Both the position numbers and the translations under genes were made by a program. A stretch of DNA of 64,000 nucleotides, from assembly GCA_963693285.1 (NCBI GenBank), contig OY848917.1, forward strand, positions 21,396,245 to 21,460,244, in the 5' to 3' direction. This document shows, in pieces, positions 39,301-47,107 of the stretch. Origin of the DNA: Xestospongia muta. Lineage: Eukaryota; Porifera; Demospongiae; Haplosclerida; Petrosiidae. Below the pieces are notes generated by a model, which saw nothing but the letters and a program-made list of their open reading frames with translations, was not told where the DNA came from and did not search any database. The number at the start of each line of letters is the position of its first letter. Within the stretch, counting starts at the first letter, position 1.

Positions 39301-42300
39301 CAGTTAAGGATCCACTTTAATGTCATTTGTGGCTTTCATAAGCTCCAATTACAATATAATGAATAAAATTGCAAATGTGAATACGTATAGATACCACACA
39401 ATCTAAAACAATCATAGTACACCCTTACAAGCTTTCCATGCATGCTATTAAAAACAATTAATGTTAATAAAAACAATAGGGTAACTAAATAACAACATTC
39501 AATTCAAAAGACTTAGAATTCATACTACATTATATCTCACTTACCAACTATTATATTTTAAACAACATATTCAGATGACAAGTCATCACACCAACATAAA
39601 TGTGAAAAATAAAACAATAGAGTAAACAAAATCACAACAACACATTCAATATACTCAAAATTCATACTTCATTGTATCAAAATTACATCTTATTGTATTG
39701 TGAAGGACACATTTAGAAGATAAGTAACAATAGCTACATACATGTGGAAACAAATAGCAATAACGTAAACAAAATGACAATAACACATTCAATATGCTCA
39801 TAATTATACTAGGCTATAGCTATAAAATACTCACAATATACCTAAAAAGGAAAACCTAGCAAGAAGCTTCAAGTCTTATTACTAATAGATACCCAATGTC
39901 ATAGCAATCACAGTTAGGATTACGAAATCCATTGCTGATACAGAAATTGGCAGTTACAAGATGCATAGATTTTAATGTCATTTCTTGCTCTCATAGGTTA
40001 TATATAACCTTATAATAAATAAAATTGCAAAATGGATACACATAGATACCACATAATCCAAAACAATTATAGTACAGCCTGCAAAGCCTCACATGTAAGG
40101 TTTAAAAACAACTAACGTCAAAACAAACAACAGAGTAAATAAAATAAGAACATTCAATTTGAAAGACACGTAGGTTGGATGAGTGTACTCAGGATATATT
40201 ATACAAAAGACCATTGCTATAACTTATAATAATTAATAATGAAATCTGATACTGTAATTTACATATGGATGTCTAATCAAGCCAGAGATAGCTAATTCAA
40301 CTACCAATGTACTGTAAGTATTCCGGTGTCTATATTTCCAGAATACAAGTAACTTTGATTTCTTTAAGCTTAACAAACAGGAACAATGGTTACTATAGAA
40401 CCCCTTAAGTCTACTAAAATATAAAATAGGCCTCGTGGTAGAATAGAATACTGATTTACTGACCATTTTTATATTAATCACCTCTCTTACATCCTCATTA
40501 ATATAATCTTAACTAATTAAGGTATAAAAATGGCTTACTACTTCAAGCTCTGTAAAAACTACTACTTTCATTCTTAAACCACTTGAAATAAAACTTCTAA
40601 AACCATATACCTTATGTAAAAACATAAATGTCTGTATAAAATAATCTTTAAACTCTTCTGGTTTTGTAAATATTTTGGCACAAAAAGAACAATAGAAGAA
40701 TGAAGAAAAACATTGTGCTGCTCTTACACTGGTGCTACCACCTGCTTTATATACTTCTTAGAGTTAGGTAAAGTAGTCTTATATCGTTACCATATCTATG
40801 CTATATCTTCTCTAATAGTTATTATCCATGCACATAACTTAAATAATACAGTTCATTCTCATCATCTCAATTACCTTAGTAACAACATTCACATCGACAT
40901 TATGGTTGAGAAATAGTTCAACGATGTCTCTATGTCCTTTAAAACTTGCATAATGAAGAGCTGCCCATCCTCTCTATTAGAAAAACACACAAACAATAAA
41001 CTGTAAAGTGTAACTACTAACACTCTATATTTCACTCTATATTTCTAAAAACTCAATGCTAAACAAATGATGTTTCCATTCATGTCCATCACTGCTATTT
41101 TGGTGTGTGCATCTCAACTGATTATTGAAAAAATTATGAAAAAGTGATGTCTATACATCTGATGGTGTTCAATAGCAATAGGTAGAAAAACTGGTTAACA
41201 AACATGTTATAAACACAAACGACACTTTTTCAAATATTCTAATAAGGTCATTGCATCCTCTTCTATCTCTAATGTTCATCATATTTGACATCTTTGTAGA
41301 TCTTAATAATAAAATAGACTTACTTCATCTGTGGTATTTAAATTGGCTCCTCTAACAAGAATGTCTTTTACACCTGACAAATCTCCTTCCTTAGCAAATT
41401 CAATTAGACTGTTATTCTATTGCAAAAACAAAAACACTAAATGTATTACTAAATGTAAACCAGCATTTCCATAAACCTAAAGAGATTTTTAAACAAATAT
41501 TACCAGCAACTTTTTATTTTATTTATTTCAATGATATCTTGCAGTATACAAATTTATACAAAACATAGAGCATGATGTACAACTAATCATTTAGTAATGA
41601 AATGTTGTGTTATATCAAGAGAAACGTTTCAATAATGTGAAAAAACTTGTTTGATTCTGGGATATATATCAGGCTAAAAGCAAGCAAACTACCTATATCA
41701 TTAAATTATCTTAATTTATCATTTAATGTGTAAAAAAACTTGTGACAATAACTTTACAGATATTCCATAAAAATAATATTCTATAACTTGTCGATGTCTT
41801 ATGCAGTATGGATATGAGTATCATGTATGTACTTTACAAACTGTAAAAAGATAGAAAAGAATGTCATCAACTCAGATTTATACATTATCATCCATCCTTA
41901 ATATTAACCATATAATACTATGACATTTCATGAACTATAAGCTGTAATGTGAATTCCTGTCTAGCACATTGATCAGTACATTTGAGACAACCTTTTACTC
42001 ATTTACGATCACGTGCCATATTACTTTTATCCACGTATAGTACTTCCGAGTTAATAGTGAGAAAGCTTACTTTAGCACCTGATAAAAAAATAATTTATGC
42101 TAACAGCATACTTCGGGTTATCATTTAAAATGAATAACAAAACAGAAGCAGTTTGACTATTGTAGTTCTATTGTATTGCTTTATAGTCAACAAAATAATG
42201 TGTATATCTACCTTCCTACCTATATTAGATATATAGATATAGACAGACAGACAGACAGATAGATATACAGATATAGATATACATAGATAAGACATAGATA

Positions 42301-42380
42301 TGGATATAAAAATAGATATATACACAAATATATATATACACATGGATAGATGGATGGATGGATGGATGGATGGATGGATG

Positions 42381-42429
<49 letters not shown>

Positions 42430-42919
42430 GTATAGATATCCATAGATAAGACATAGACATACATGGATATAGAAATAGATATTGATATAGATATATACAC
42501 AAATATATATATATATACACAATGTATGTATTATTTGAGGCTGACCACGGCATGGATCATTATTATGATAACTGGTGCAACAAGTAAACTTTTTTAAAAG
42601 GTTTGTTTGTGGCTTTTTACCCTATAAAACAGGAACTACAAACTTTCTATTCATCTGCAAGGTTACATGAATGTATAATAAAGCTCTTAGAGAGACCGAA
42701 GCACACTTCCTTCTAATGTAGTTAGGTAGAATTATAATTAGACTAGATAGTTAGACACAACTATTAATATGATTAGAATATAAAAGCATGCAGTAATATC
42801 ATAGGGACCATACTTATGTCCATGGAGTGACCTATCTACTACTACACATACTTTATTTGACACAATAATAATACACAGCAATAGAACTATGATGTACTTA
42901 CCAATCTCCACTGGTCCAT
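6242..42919 (-). CDS. Ankyrin-repeat protein gene, nine exons, 3' end not found
   Basis: Nine minus-strand exons can be joined, all in phase 0: 42902-42919, 41324-41416, 40875-40973, 35507-35605, 34961-35059, 22137-22235, 21592-21690, 9338-9436 and 6242-6340. They give about 268 residues: MDQWRL, a 31-residue capping repeat (SLIEFAKEGDLSGVKDIL), then seven 33-residue ankyrin repeats. The repeats alternate between a type starting RGWAALHYAS and a type starting GRMTAVMLAAENGHKDVV, and end with a VGCTPVML and an LGETVLHM repeat. Ankyrin repeats are protein-interaction solenoids; no catalytic domain is visible, so the function is unknown. The last exon ends with a donor, so the protein continues beyond what I can find. 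All introns are AG/GT bounded and two exceed 11 kb because of tandem arrays. Transcription of all exons together is inferred. Confidence 0.75.
6341..9337 (-). other. Ankyrin intron 8 with old duplicated intron segments
   Basis: No gene is seen. Segments at about 7240-7450 and 8420-8640 are diverged copies of each other and of 21240-21470, 34610-34840 and 40530-40760. This shows that the exon-bearing block has been duplicated several times. The stretch 7850-7960 resembles 60910-61020. Confidence 0.6.
9338..9436 (-). CDS. Ankyrin gene exon 8, one GRM-like repeat
   Basis: 99 bp, phase 0, acceptor ATATTTAG, donor AAA|GTAAGTG. It reads VGCTPVMLAAKNGHKD and ends ANLDFVNK. It is a diverged relative of exons 4 and 6, and its flanks (8990-9330) are also homologous to theirs. 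The RGW-type partner exon expected near 8.9 kb is missing. Confidence 0.9.
9930..21195. repeat. Tandem array A, about 18 copies of a 650-657-bp unit
   Basis: The junction CTTAC-NNN-CTATT recurs at 9961, 10614, 11266, 11916, 12564, 13217, 13867, 14523, 15173, 15829, 16484, 17277, 17931, 18581, 19238, 19894, 20412 and 21069. Spacing is 648-657 bp except 793 (a partial internal duplication near 16.7 kb) and 518 (a deletion near 20.28 kb). Each unit is a higher-order repeat. Two related parts of about 150 bp start with TTCATACTACATTATATCA, and a third, more diverged part starts with GCATACTAGGTTATAGCT. The array lies wholly in the intron between ankyrin exons 7 and 8. Confidence 0.95.
21592..21690 (-). 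CDS. Ankyrin gene exon 7, one RGW-type repeat
   Basis: 99 bp, phase 0, acceptor TTCTAATAG, donor AAG|GTAATTG. It encodes RGWAALHYASSKGRRD; the second Arg is His in exons 3 and 5. Confidence 0.9.
22137..22235 (-). CDS. Ankyrin gene exon 6, one GRM-type repeat
   Basis: 99 bp, phase 0, acceptor ATATTTAG, donor GAA|GTAAGTG. It encodes GRMTAVMLAAENGHKD. The only difference seen from exon 4 is ACATC versus ATATC in the middle, a silent change. Confidence 0.9.
22435..27591. repeat. Tandem array B1, left part, 8 units
   Basis: Unit junctions lie at 22977, 23624, 24266, 24909, 25550, 26173, 26816 and 27439. Two subtypes of about 641-648 and 623 bp differ by a T-run/ACAGGTAGAG segment versus an AAATATAGGTAGAG segment. 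The unit is homologous, in the same order, to array A. It is interrupted at 27591 by the LTR retrotransposon and resumes at 32048. Confidence 0.93.
27587..27591. other. Left target-site duplication CCTAT
   Basis: CCTAT precedes the left LTR and recurs at 32048-32052 after the right LTR. Joining the flanks restores the ordinary array sequence ATATCCTATTATATTG. Confidence 0.95.
27592..27832 (-). repeat. 3' LTR of the Ty3/gypsy element
   Basis: 241 bp, read on the minus strand as TGTGGTAAAC...GACATCACA, with TG/CA ends. AATAAA lies at 27609-27614 (minus strand), close to the LTR end, as expected for a retroviral-type poly(A) signal. Confidence 0.95.
27833..27843 (-). promoter_or_regulatory. Polypurine tract
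   Basis: The minus strand reads GGGTGGAGGAA directly between the gag-pol stop codon and the 3' LTR. This is the expected primer for plus-strand DNA synthesis. Confidence 0.8.
27844..31782 (-). CDS. Gag-Pol polyprotein of Ty3/gypsy element
   Basis: One open frame of 1312 codons with no frameshift between gag and pol. Domains in order: Gag matrix/capsid-like part (about 1-190); two CCHC zinc knuckles (203-213, CX2CX3HX4C, and 222-235, CX2CX4HX4C); aspartic protease with DTGA at 311-314 and LLGRDWL near 382-388; reverse transcriptase (about 440-690) with LDLAHAY at 534 and YIDDIL at 595-600; RNase H (about 730-865) with CDAS at 743 and SDHKPL at 810; integrase zinc finger (His963, His966, Cys996, Cys999); integrase core with Asp1027, Asp1081 and Glu1117 (D-x35-E). 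A GPY/F-like tail follows at about 1205-1255 (WLPGCITGFEG, then DGTITRRH). All visible catalytic residues are present. The ATG is 11 bases after the primer site. Frames on the other strand here are shadows. Confidence 0.97.
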   Translation of the reverse strand: MATHGSVGEFAPGKETWLSYAERLEQYFLANDVQAQEKKRAILLSICGASTYQLIRNLVSPQKPSEKTFDELVKLVQEHHQPPPSVTVQRFAFHSRNRKNGESIADFVAHLRELSEHCQFGDTLNDMLRDRLICGCNDDRLQRLLLAKPPPLTFDKAFTLAQAHESAERSAKDLLKPDAAQVNSLKGRRDPNITRDRVVSNECYRCRGAHSPAVCRFKDVVCSYCKKTGHIARACRTKQGSAHKDAYKGTHNTRRKNQRDTSKRAHQITDSEADHTPSESTYTLFNMNSNRVKPIQVTVNVNGADITMEVDTGASVSIISEAAYRKYWKKGQAPPIVSSSTNLKTYTGEKLSIKGVINVTVKYEDQCHSLQLTVVKGSGPSLLGRDWLLKIKLNWEKLQLNYVRPKALKLEDILNRHNVLFKDELGRVQSTQAKLHVDPHSQPKFFRPRPIPYALRGKVEQELERLEKTGILEPVEFSDWAAPIVPVMKRDGTVRVCGDYKLTINQAAKLDTYPLPKADDLFSQLAGGKKFTKLDLAHAYQQIALEPDSRQYLTINTHKGLYQYTRLPFGVHSAPAIFQRTIEGILRGIKNVAVYIDDILITGVSEEEHLQTLDKVLSRLEAEGMRLKRDKCAFMLSRVEYLGHVITAEGLHPAEDKIRAILKAPAPHNVAQLRSFIGLVNYYGKFLHQLSTTLAPLYTLLQKNMKWFWGPDQKKAFSDIKKILTSPKLLVHYDPQKKLILSCDASPYGIGAVLSHVMEDGSEKPVAFASRSLAPAEKKYSQLDKEALAIVFGVKKFHHYLFGRHFTICSDHKPLQHLFSENRLIPSLASARIQRWALTLSAYEYNIIYKSGNANANADLLSRLPLPETISDVPIPGELILLMETLQSSPITAMKIKSWTDKDPILARVRNCIQKGWTNSSADDLCPFSQRKEELSVHDGCILLGCRVVIPKVGREQVLNQLHESHPGIVRMKSLARSTVWWPGIDKDIEKKVKSCQQCQYNQKSLAAVPMHPWEWPKRPWSRIHVDHAGPFQNKIFLIVIDAHSKWLEVIVVPSTSSSNTIRALRTLFATHGLPEVVVSDNGTAFTSSEFQEFMKKNGIQHLRSAPYHPSSNGLAERGVQIFKEGLKKMTDGDMETRLARLLYHYRITPHSTTGVSPAELLMGRKLRCHLDLLQPDTSSRVLDKQRTQKKQHDKKTKDRTFKLHDPVFVKDFTHHRRWLPGCITGFEGSQTAVIKLNDGTITRRHFDHLRIRSCDSPTEIQDDLPLDLSSEQDTPPDVIETRQVSTTTQPVELRRSTRIRHSPKRFIPGIG
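31794..31804 (-). promoter_or_regulatory. Primer binding site, tRNA-Ser(GCU)
   Basis: Two bases inside the 5' LTR, the minus strand reads TGGCGACGAGG. This is complementary to the 3' end (CCTCGTCG plus CCA) that I recall for animal tRNA-Ser(GCU). Mag-type elements are known to use a serine tRNA. The match is 11 of 11. Confidence 0.85.
31807..32047 (-). repeat. 5' LTR of the Ty3/gypsy element
   Basis: 241 bp with no difference seen from the left LTR. It ends CACA next to the primer site. It should carry the element's promoter; TATTTAAG is the only TATA-like string I see. Confidence 0.95.
32048..34560. repeat. Tandem array B1, right part, 4 units
   Basis: Continues the array after the retrotransposon, starting with the second CCTAT. 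Unit junctions lie at 32524, 33172, 33795 and 34438, with 623/643/648-bp spacing. Confidence 0.93.
34961..35059 (-). CDS. Ankyrin gene exon 5, one RGW-type repeat
   Basis: 99 bp, phase 0, acceptor TTTTTAATAG, donor AAG|GTAATTG. It reads RGWAALHYASSKGHRD and ends NVDVNVVTK. It is the duplicate of 21592-21690. Confidence 0.9.
35507..35605 (-). CDS. Ankyrin gene exon 4, one GRM-type repeat
   Basis: 99 bp, phase 0, acceptor ATATTTAG, donor GAA|GTAAGTG. It reads GRMTAVMLAAENGHKD and ends with GAKLDLVDE. Nearly identical to the exon at 22137-22235 as part of a 1.8-kb segmental duplication. Confidence 0.9.
35815..40145. repeat. Tandem array B2, about 6 units
   Basis: Unit junctions lie at 36347, 36971, 37614, 38256, 38897 and 39541. 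The units toward the right end (38.5-40.1 kb) are more diverged, and the last one resembles array A more (GGATACACATAGATACCACA), which suggests the array edge is oldest. Confidence 0.92.
40145..40874. repeat. Diverged copy of the exon-block intron
   Basis: 40150-40480 matches 8100-8400, and 40480-40870 matches 21200-21590. No additional exon is seen. The GRM-type exon expected between here and 41.3 kb is absent in this copy. Confidence 0.7.
40875..40973 (-). CDS. Ankyrin gene exon 3, one RGW-type repeat
   Basis: 99 bp, one 33-residue ankyrin repeat, phase 0. The acceptor is CTAATAG and the donor AAG|GTAATTG. It reads RGWAALHYASFKGHRDIV and ends NVDVNVVTK. It differs from the copies at 34961 and 21592 by a few residues. 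Confidence 0.9.
41324..41416 (-). CDS. Ankyrin gene exon 2 (N-terminal capping repeat)
   Basis: 93 bp, 31 codons, phase 0. The acceptor is TTTGCAATAG and the donor GAA|GTAAGT. It encodes a degenerate ankyrin repeat with SLIEFAKEGDLSGVKDIL and GANLN, typical of a solenoid N-cap. Confidence 0.85.
41880..42230 (+). repeat. Dispersed repeat, copy 1
   Basis: Shares blocks such as GAACTATAAGCTGTAATGTGA and AAAATGAATAACA with the reverse complement of 48150-48470. A shorter copy lies at about 45230-45325 (+). In all three copies the sequence runs into a microsatellite, suggesting a non-autonomous element with a simple-repeat tail. Confidence 0.65.
42225..42520. repeat. GATA/GACA/GATG microsatellite
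   Basis: Runs of GACA, GATA, then GGAT (about 42344-42382) and GATA (about 42383-42427), flanked by imperfect ATAGAT repeats. Confidence 0.95.
42902..42919 (-). CDS. Ankyrin gene exon 1 (start exon, MDQWRL)
   Basis: The minus strand reads ATG and five further codons followed by the strong donor GTAAGTAC. It is phase 0 and joins cleanly to exon 2, giving MDQWRL then NNSLIEF. No other ATG exon was found near exon 2. The CDS part is very short, so the call rests on donor quality and phase. Confidence 0.6.
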
Positions 42920-43064
42920 GATAACAGCTAAAGTGAGTAAATACAAAGACAACAATAATCAATAAGTCACAAGTTTTGAAGATCGTTAGCGATTATGTCG
43001 TGTTACAACAATTGTCAGTTTAACATACATAAAAAATAATTTGTGCCTAATACCGTGGGCGGTT

Positions 43065-43945
43065 ACCGGAAGTTAAAAGGCGTGGTCATGTTTAGACGTT
43101 GCAAACCTTTGATGCCTCTTCGATAACTTCTGTACCTGAAAGATGCTTTGAAAAACACTGAAAAGATCTTATAGGTTTCTTGTGAGACTTTTCTGGTAGC
43201 TGTAATATCTCTTTGAAAGCTATTGTTGAGCTCTACTATATTCTGCGTTGTTATTTGTAAGATCTGACAGAGGTAAACGAGTACTTTTTTCTTTAAGCAC
43301 TTTCCATGTGTTATATAAAATGTCTTCCTCCAAATCATTGCCTTCAAACTTTAAATTGTTTCATTGTTTCTTCACCCAGTTCTTCTAGTGTTGTTAGTGT
43401 TAGCTGTTTGGCAATGGACTGTTCTGTTGTCAAAGTCTCTCCATTTGTAGGCTTACTAATTTGTGATAGTAGCAACTTTTGCTCATCAATAGCTGTCCTA
43501 TTTGGTACATAAATGCCTGCTTTCTTGAAAACATTGACAATGGTACTTGTGTTTAAAGAAGACAGATATGCTGTTCTTAAAACTTTGCAAAATAGTATAG
43601 TAAACAACTTTGGCTCCATAAGAAGCTAGCACCTTCCCAAATTTGGGGCACAATGAAAAGCCACTTTTGTCACAGTTCAAAATTCTAGCTGGGTTATTGA
43701 TGGCAAAAATTTGCTTGTGGAGTTTTAGCAAATCCTATAGATGAACAACCAAGAAGAAACTGCACAAGTTCTTCCTCTTCAACATTGCTAAAATATTTTG
43801 TTGGCCCGCTGATAGATCCAAATATCACTTTTCCAGTGAGGCAGTCATGTAAGTACTTTTCAGGTACATTGTATTCTTTGACTGCTCTTCAGACAGACAT
43901 ACCACCCAATACTGCTAAATAAGCTTAAAGTAAATTATGCTTTAT
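43065..43945 (-). pseudogene. pogo-type transposase pseudogene, core deleted
   Basis: The N-terminal HTH part reads AVKEYNVPEKYLHDCLTGKV, then SGPTKYFSNVEEEELVQFLL, as in pogo/Tigger transposases. A frameshift follows, then ARILNCDKSGFSLCPKFGKV, the first catalytic block with Asp present but the usual Glu replaced by Lys. The sequence then jumps to the C-terminal region (LSSLNTSTIVNVFKKAGIYV, NRTAID) and to a tail that was copied again at 47.1 kb. The middle of the DDE domain, with its second and third acidic residues, is absent. It lies just upstream of the ankyrin start exon on the same strand. Confidence 0.7.
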
Positions 43946-43949
43946 GTAA

Positions 43950-45225
43950 AGCTTGTATTGTGAGGGGCGCTCAGATGTGATTGATAGGAAAGGCCTATGA
44001 CTACTACATGATCGAAAGGTTCTGTCAGCTAAAAGCAGATATTGATGAGATGACAGCTGCATCAGAAAAATATTTTATTAATAAATAGCAACAGATAAAT
44101 TGGTTATACACACAAATAATCTCAATTAGCTTAACTTGTCTTTAACAAGTTGTGACTTCATTTATCACGTTATGAAATTTAGTCTGTGGTTGTGGCAAAA
44201 GATCCAATTTAGACTCTCCACAATGCCAAAAAACAGTAGGAGTAGTTGAATAGTTGTAAAACGTGTTGATTTTGTGATGCAGGTAGAAGTAGAGAACTCT
44301 AAAAACACGACTGAACCAAGACTACTCGACGTTTTCACTCAGTATGTGCCAAACTCGGACGAATATACATGCCACGCCTTCTACTTTAAGATCATGGAAG
44401 ACTGCGAAACCCACTAATAAATTCAATAGAATCTGTAGAGGTTTAGTAGGACATTTGTTCACTAGTAATTGCCAACAGTTTTGTTCCACCTTCAATGAAA
44501 ATAACCAAGTGTACAACAATAGAATATTTTATCCAAACTTATCTGGGTCCGAAATTCTTCGTTTTCTGATCGTTGTGGCTAAGAACAAAGTTGAAAACAT
44601 CTAGTGTTTACCTATCTATGAGCTGCATTTGTATGTGTCAGTTTCACTGTTTCTATTTTCTACTAAAGAGGTAAACGTCCTAATATACGTTCGTTTCCAA
44701 GCATCAATAGTTTACTCTGTCTGAATACCACTAATAAGAATGATGCTCACGTCAATTATAGTATACTGACACGCGAGACTACAGTAAGGAAACATACATC
44801 TCCCTGGAGTGACACTAGGAGAAAAAACTAAATTACATCTTACAGCATTCCTATATGCTGCCTGTGTGATACCATTGGCCGCTGTAAGAATTGCTCCTAT
44901 AAGAAATAAGGTAGACTCTGTGTGAATTATCAGCTGTGTCACCTGAGCCAGTGTGAAATGGTCCTCATTAAATTAAAGTCAAAAGAGAAAACAAAAGAGA
45001 CAGTCAAACCCTCTTCTGACATGGAAAAGTCAGAAGTATAAACCATACTGATATGAACCCAGACGAATGTCTATTGGCGCCACCCTCTATGCACTCTCAT
45101 CATACATGGAAGAACCAGAATGAAATCAACTCATGTCAAACTTTGTGAAACAAAGCTTTTCATGTCCTCAGGATCATAATCTACCTTAATACTACTACTT
45201 AATACTACTAATACTTAATATTACT
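43950..45225. other. No supported gene
   Basis: Several frames of 65-86 codons exist on both strands but none shows a recognisable domain or splice structure. Probably transposon flank. Confidence 0.4.
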
Positions 45226-45324
45226 GAATAATTTAATTACAAACTTCAGGTTATTGTTCAAAATAATTTGGCTATTATAGTGCTATTGTGTTACTTTACC
45301 AAACAATAAAAAGTGTGCTGTGTG

Positions 45325-45353
45325 TGTATACTATATATATATATATATATATG

Positions 45354-45405
<52 letters not shown>

Positions 45406-45440
45406 TAGATAGATAGATAGATAGATATACACATATATAC
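45325..45440. repeat. TA and GATA microsatellite
   Basis: A long AT run (about 45331-45402) followed by TAGA repeats. It is attached to the short copy of the dispersed repeat on its left. Confidence 0.95.
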
Positions 45441-45585
45441 AAATATATATATATTTACACAATGTTTGTATTATTTTAGATTCTTTGACGCTGACCATGG
45501 CACATATTTGAATGTGAAAATTCAAAATACTGTACTATCTAGAAACTACCTCCACTTTCCTTTAGCAGCCGACATTATGGTCTGT

Positions 45586-45830
45586 TAAAGTAATTGTTAG
45601 TATTAAAAATGTGTGTGGTCACAAGCACTAGAGTACTGTGGGATATTACAGGACATGAAAAAAATCAAAGAAATTATGCTGAATGTTGCATAAATTATGT
45701 AGAGTAGGAATAGAAGCAATCAAGTCTTATAACAAGCATATTTCCAGAGTTTAAGCATAGCGGAACATGTCCTGTAATATCCCAAGGTACTCTAGCGCTT
45801 GCGACCTCACACATTTTTAAAATTACTTTA
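45586..45830. repeat. Inverted repeat, 65-72-bp arms, 108-bp spacer
   Basis: The left arm 45586-45657 and right arm 45766-45830 are reverse complements with a few mismatches; both contain CATGTCCTGTAATATCCCA when read in the same sense. This is foldback or MITE-like. No coding is seen in the spacer. Confidence 0.85.
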
Positions 45831-45834
45831 ACAC

Positions 45835-45990
45835 CGCATAATCGCTAATGACCTGCGGAAACTGTGACTTGTTGATTATTGTTGTCTTCAATCTAATTAT
45901 TGTTCTACCTAACCCCATCAGAAGGGACTGTGCTTCAGTCTCTCTAAGAGCTATACTATACATAATATGTAACCTTGCAGATGGCAAAAA
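45835..45990 (+). repeat. Inverted partial copy of the ankyrin exon-1 flanks
   Basis: Reads CATAATCGCTAATGA, then TTGATTATTGTTGTCTT, then TCTAATTAT and CTCTAAGAGCT. On the minus strand the same blocks flank ankyrin exon 1 (42640-43000). About 200 bp present there, including exon 1, are absent here. Confidence 0.75.
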
Positions 45991-46839
45991 CCTTTTTTAA
46001 ATTTACATGTTCCTCCATTTATCATAATATTTGAATTAGACTTCAGAATTTACCCTGTGTGAAAAATCCCATGCCAGGTGTTACAAAGCTTTAAAAAGCA
46101 TATGATTCTTACAGATTATCTACTGTGTAATACAACACTGTCATACTTCTGTGTGTGGTATTTGTATATATATTCTTATAACTTATGGTTATTAATTACT
46201 CACAATTGTATGCAATGTTTGGAGTGTCAATGAAAATATTTGTTATATCATTGTTGATAACTATCAGTAGCCTATATCAGACTGACTATGTTTGCATAAA
46301 ATAGACTTAGACATACAGTATTCTATTAGAAGACTATGAAAATAGCAATAAACATACAGCAGCTTAGAACAATTTAGCAATTAAATTTTGAAGTGGCATT
46401 GGTAGCTACTGTAAGTAATAAATGAATAAATGTATTATTTCAATATGGTGCTAAACCTTGAGGCACATAGAGTTAGCAGATTTTACTGTAAATGTGAATT
46501 TTCTGTATAAATAATAAACATTGCAAGTTTGTAATGTGCATAATAATTGTCCCAACTGAGTCAACTCTAAATATTCATGCTGTGGTCTATATGATGAAAA
46601 TCCTCAATGTACTTATAGATACAAACTTGGGATTTGTGAATTGTAATATTCACCATCTTCATTCCACCATTATTGTAAACATGGGTGTTGTGCCAGATCC
46701 ATGCCAACTTGAACGCAGAATAAAAAGTCCATCAACTATAACTTAAGCTTAAATGCAGTTTTTGCAAAAGAAGTCAATTTCTTATAAGTTATTGTTATAG
46801 GTTGCACACTTATACAATTAAGGTGGTACAATTTGTAAC

Positions 46840-47061
46840 ATGACTCACATTCAATCCATACCATACATTATCACATTCATCGTTATATTCCATGTCATAT
46901 TCAGGGATTATAAACTAAAGAAAGCAATAGAGGAAGAGGAGAAAGCTAAGAGAAATATTAAAGACAATAAAATACAAAACAAAAGGATAGTAAATAGCAG
47001 CAACAACAAGAATAACATCAACAAAACAAAGCACAAAGAGAAGAAAACAGAAGGAAGTTAA
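46840..47061 (+). CDS. Hypothetical small protein, one membrane segment
   Basis: A 73-codon ATG frame. Residues about 5-22 are hydrophobic (IPYIITFIVIFHVIF), followed by a lysine-rich tail (EEEEKAKRNIKDNK, then Asn/Lys repeats). No homologue is recognised. The A-rich codon use follows the local base composition, so this may be a chance frame. No splice sites or promoter support it. Confidence 0.15.
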   Translation: MTHIQSIPYIITFIVIFHVIFRDYKLKKAIEEEEKAKRNIKDNKIQNKRIVNSSNNKNNINKTKHKEKKTEGS

Positions 47062-47107
47062 GAAAGAGGATACAGATAACATATGTTGGTGCTTCTAAAA
47101 AATATAT

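Larger units (their letters stand above)
41417..42901 (-). other. Ankyrin intron 1, repeat-rich
   Basis: Contains no exon that I can support. It holds a copy of a dispersed repeat at 41880-42230 and the GATA/GATG microsatellite. The long frames here (IYLSIYLS runs) are microsatellite artefacts. Confidence 0.6.

Noticed and set aside
9930..40145. CRISPR array or bacterial-type repeats
   Set aside because: Units are 620-657 bp, contiguous and intronic in a eukaryotic gene; there are no short direct repeats with spacers.
42125..42553. Long minus-strand frames of IYLSIYLS and PSIHPSIH repeats
   Set aside because: Translation of the GATA/GATG microsatellite in three frames; not a protein gene.
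44322..44942. Candidate small proteins on both strands
   Set aside because: No recognisable domain, splice signals or relation to neighbours; lengths are as expected by chance.
45331..45525. [12 protein letters not shown] frame
   Set aside because: Translation of a TA-repeat run.
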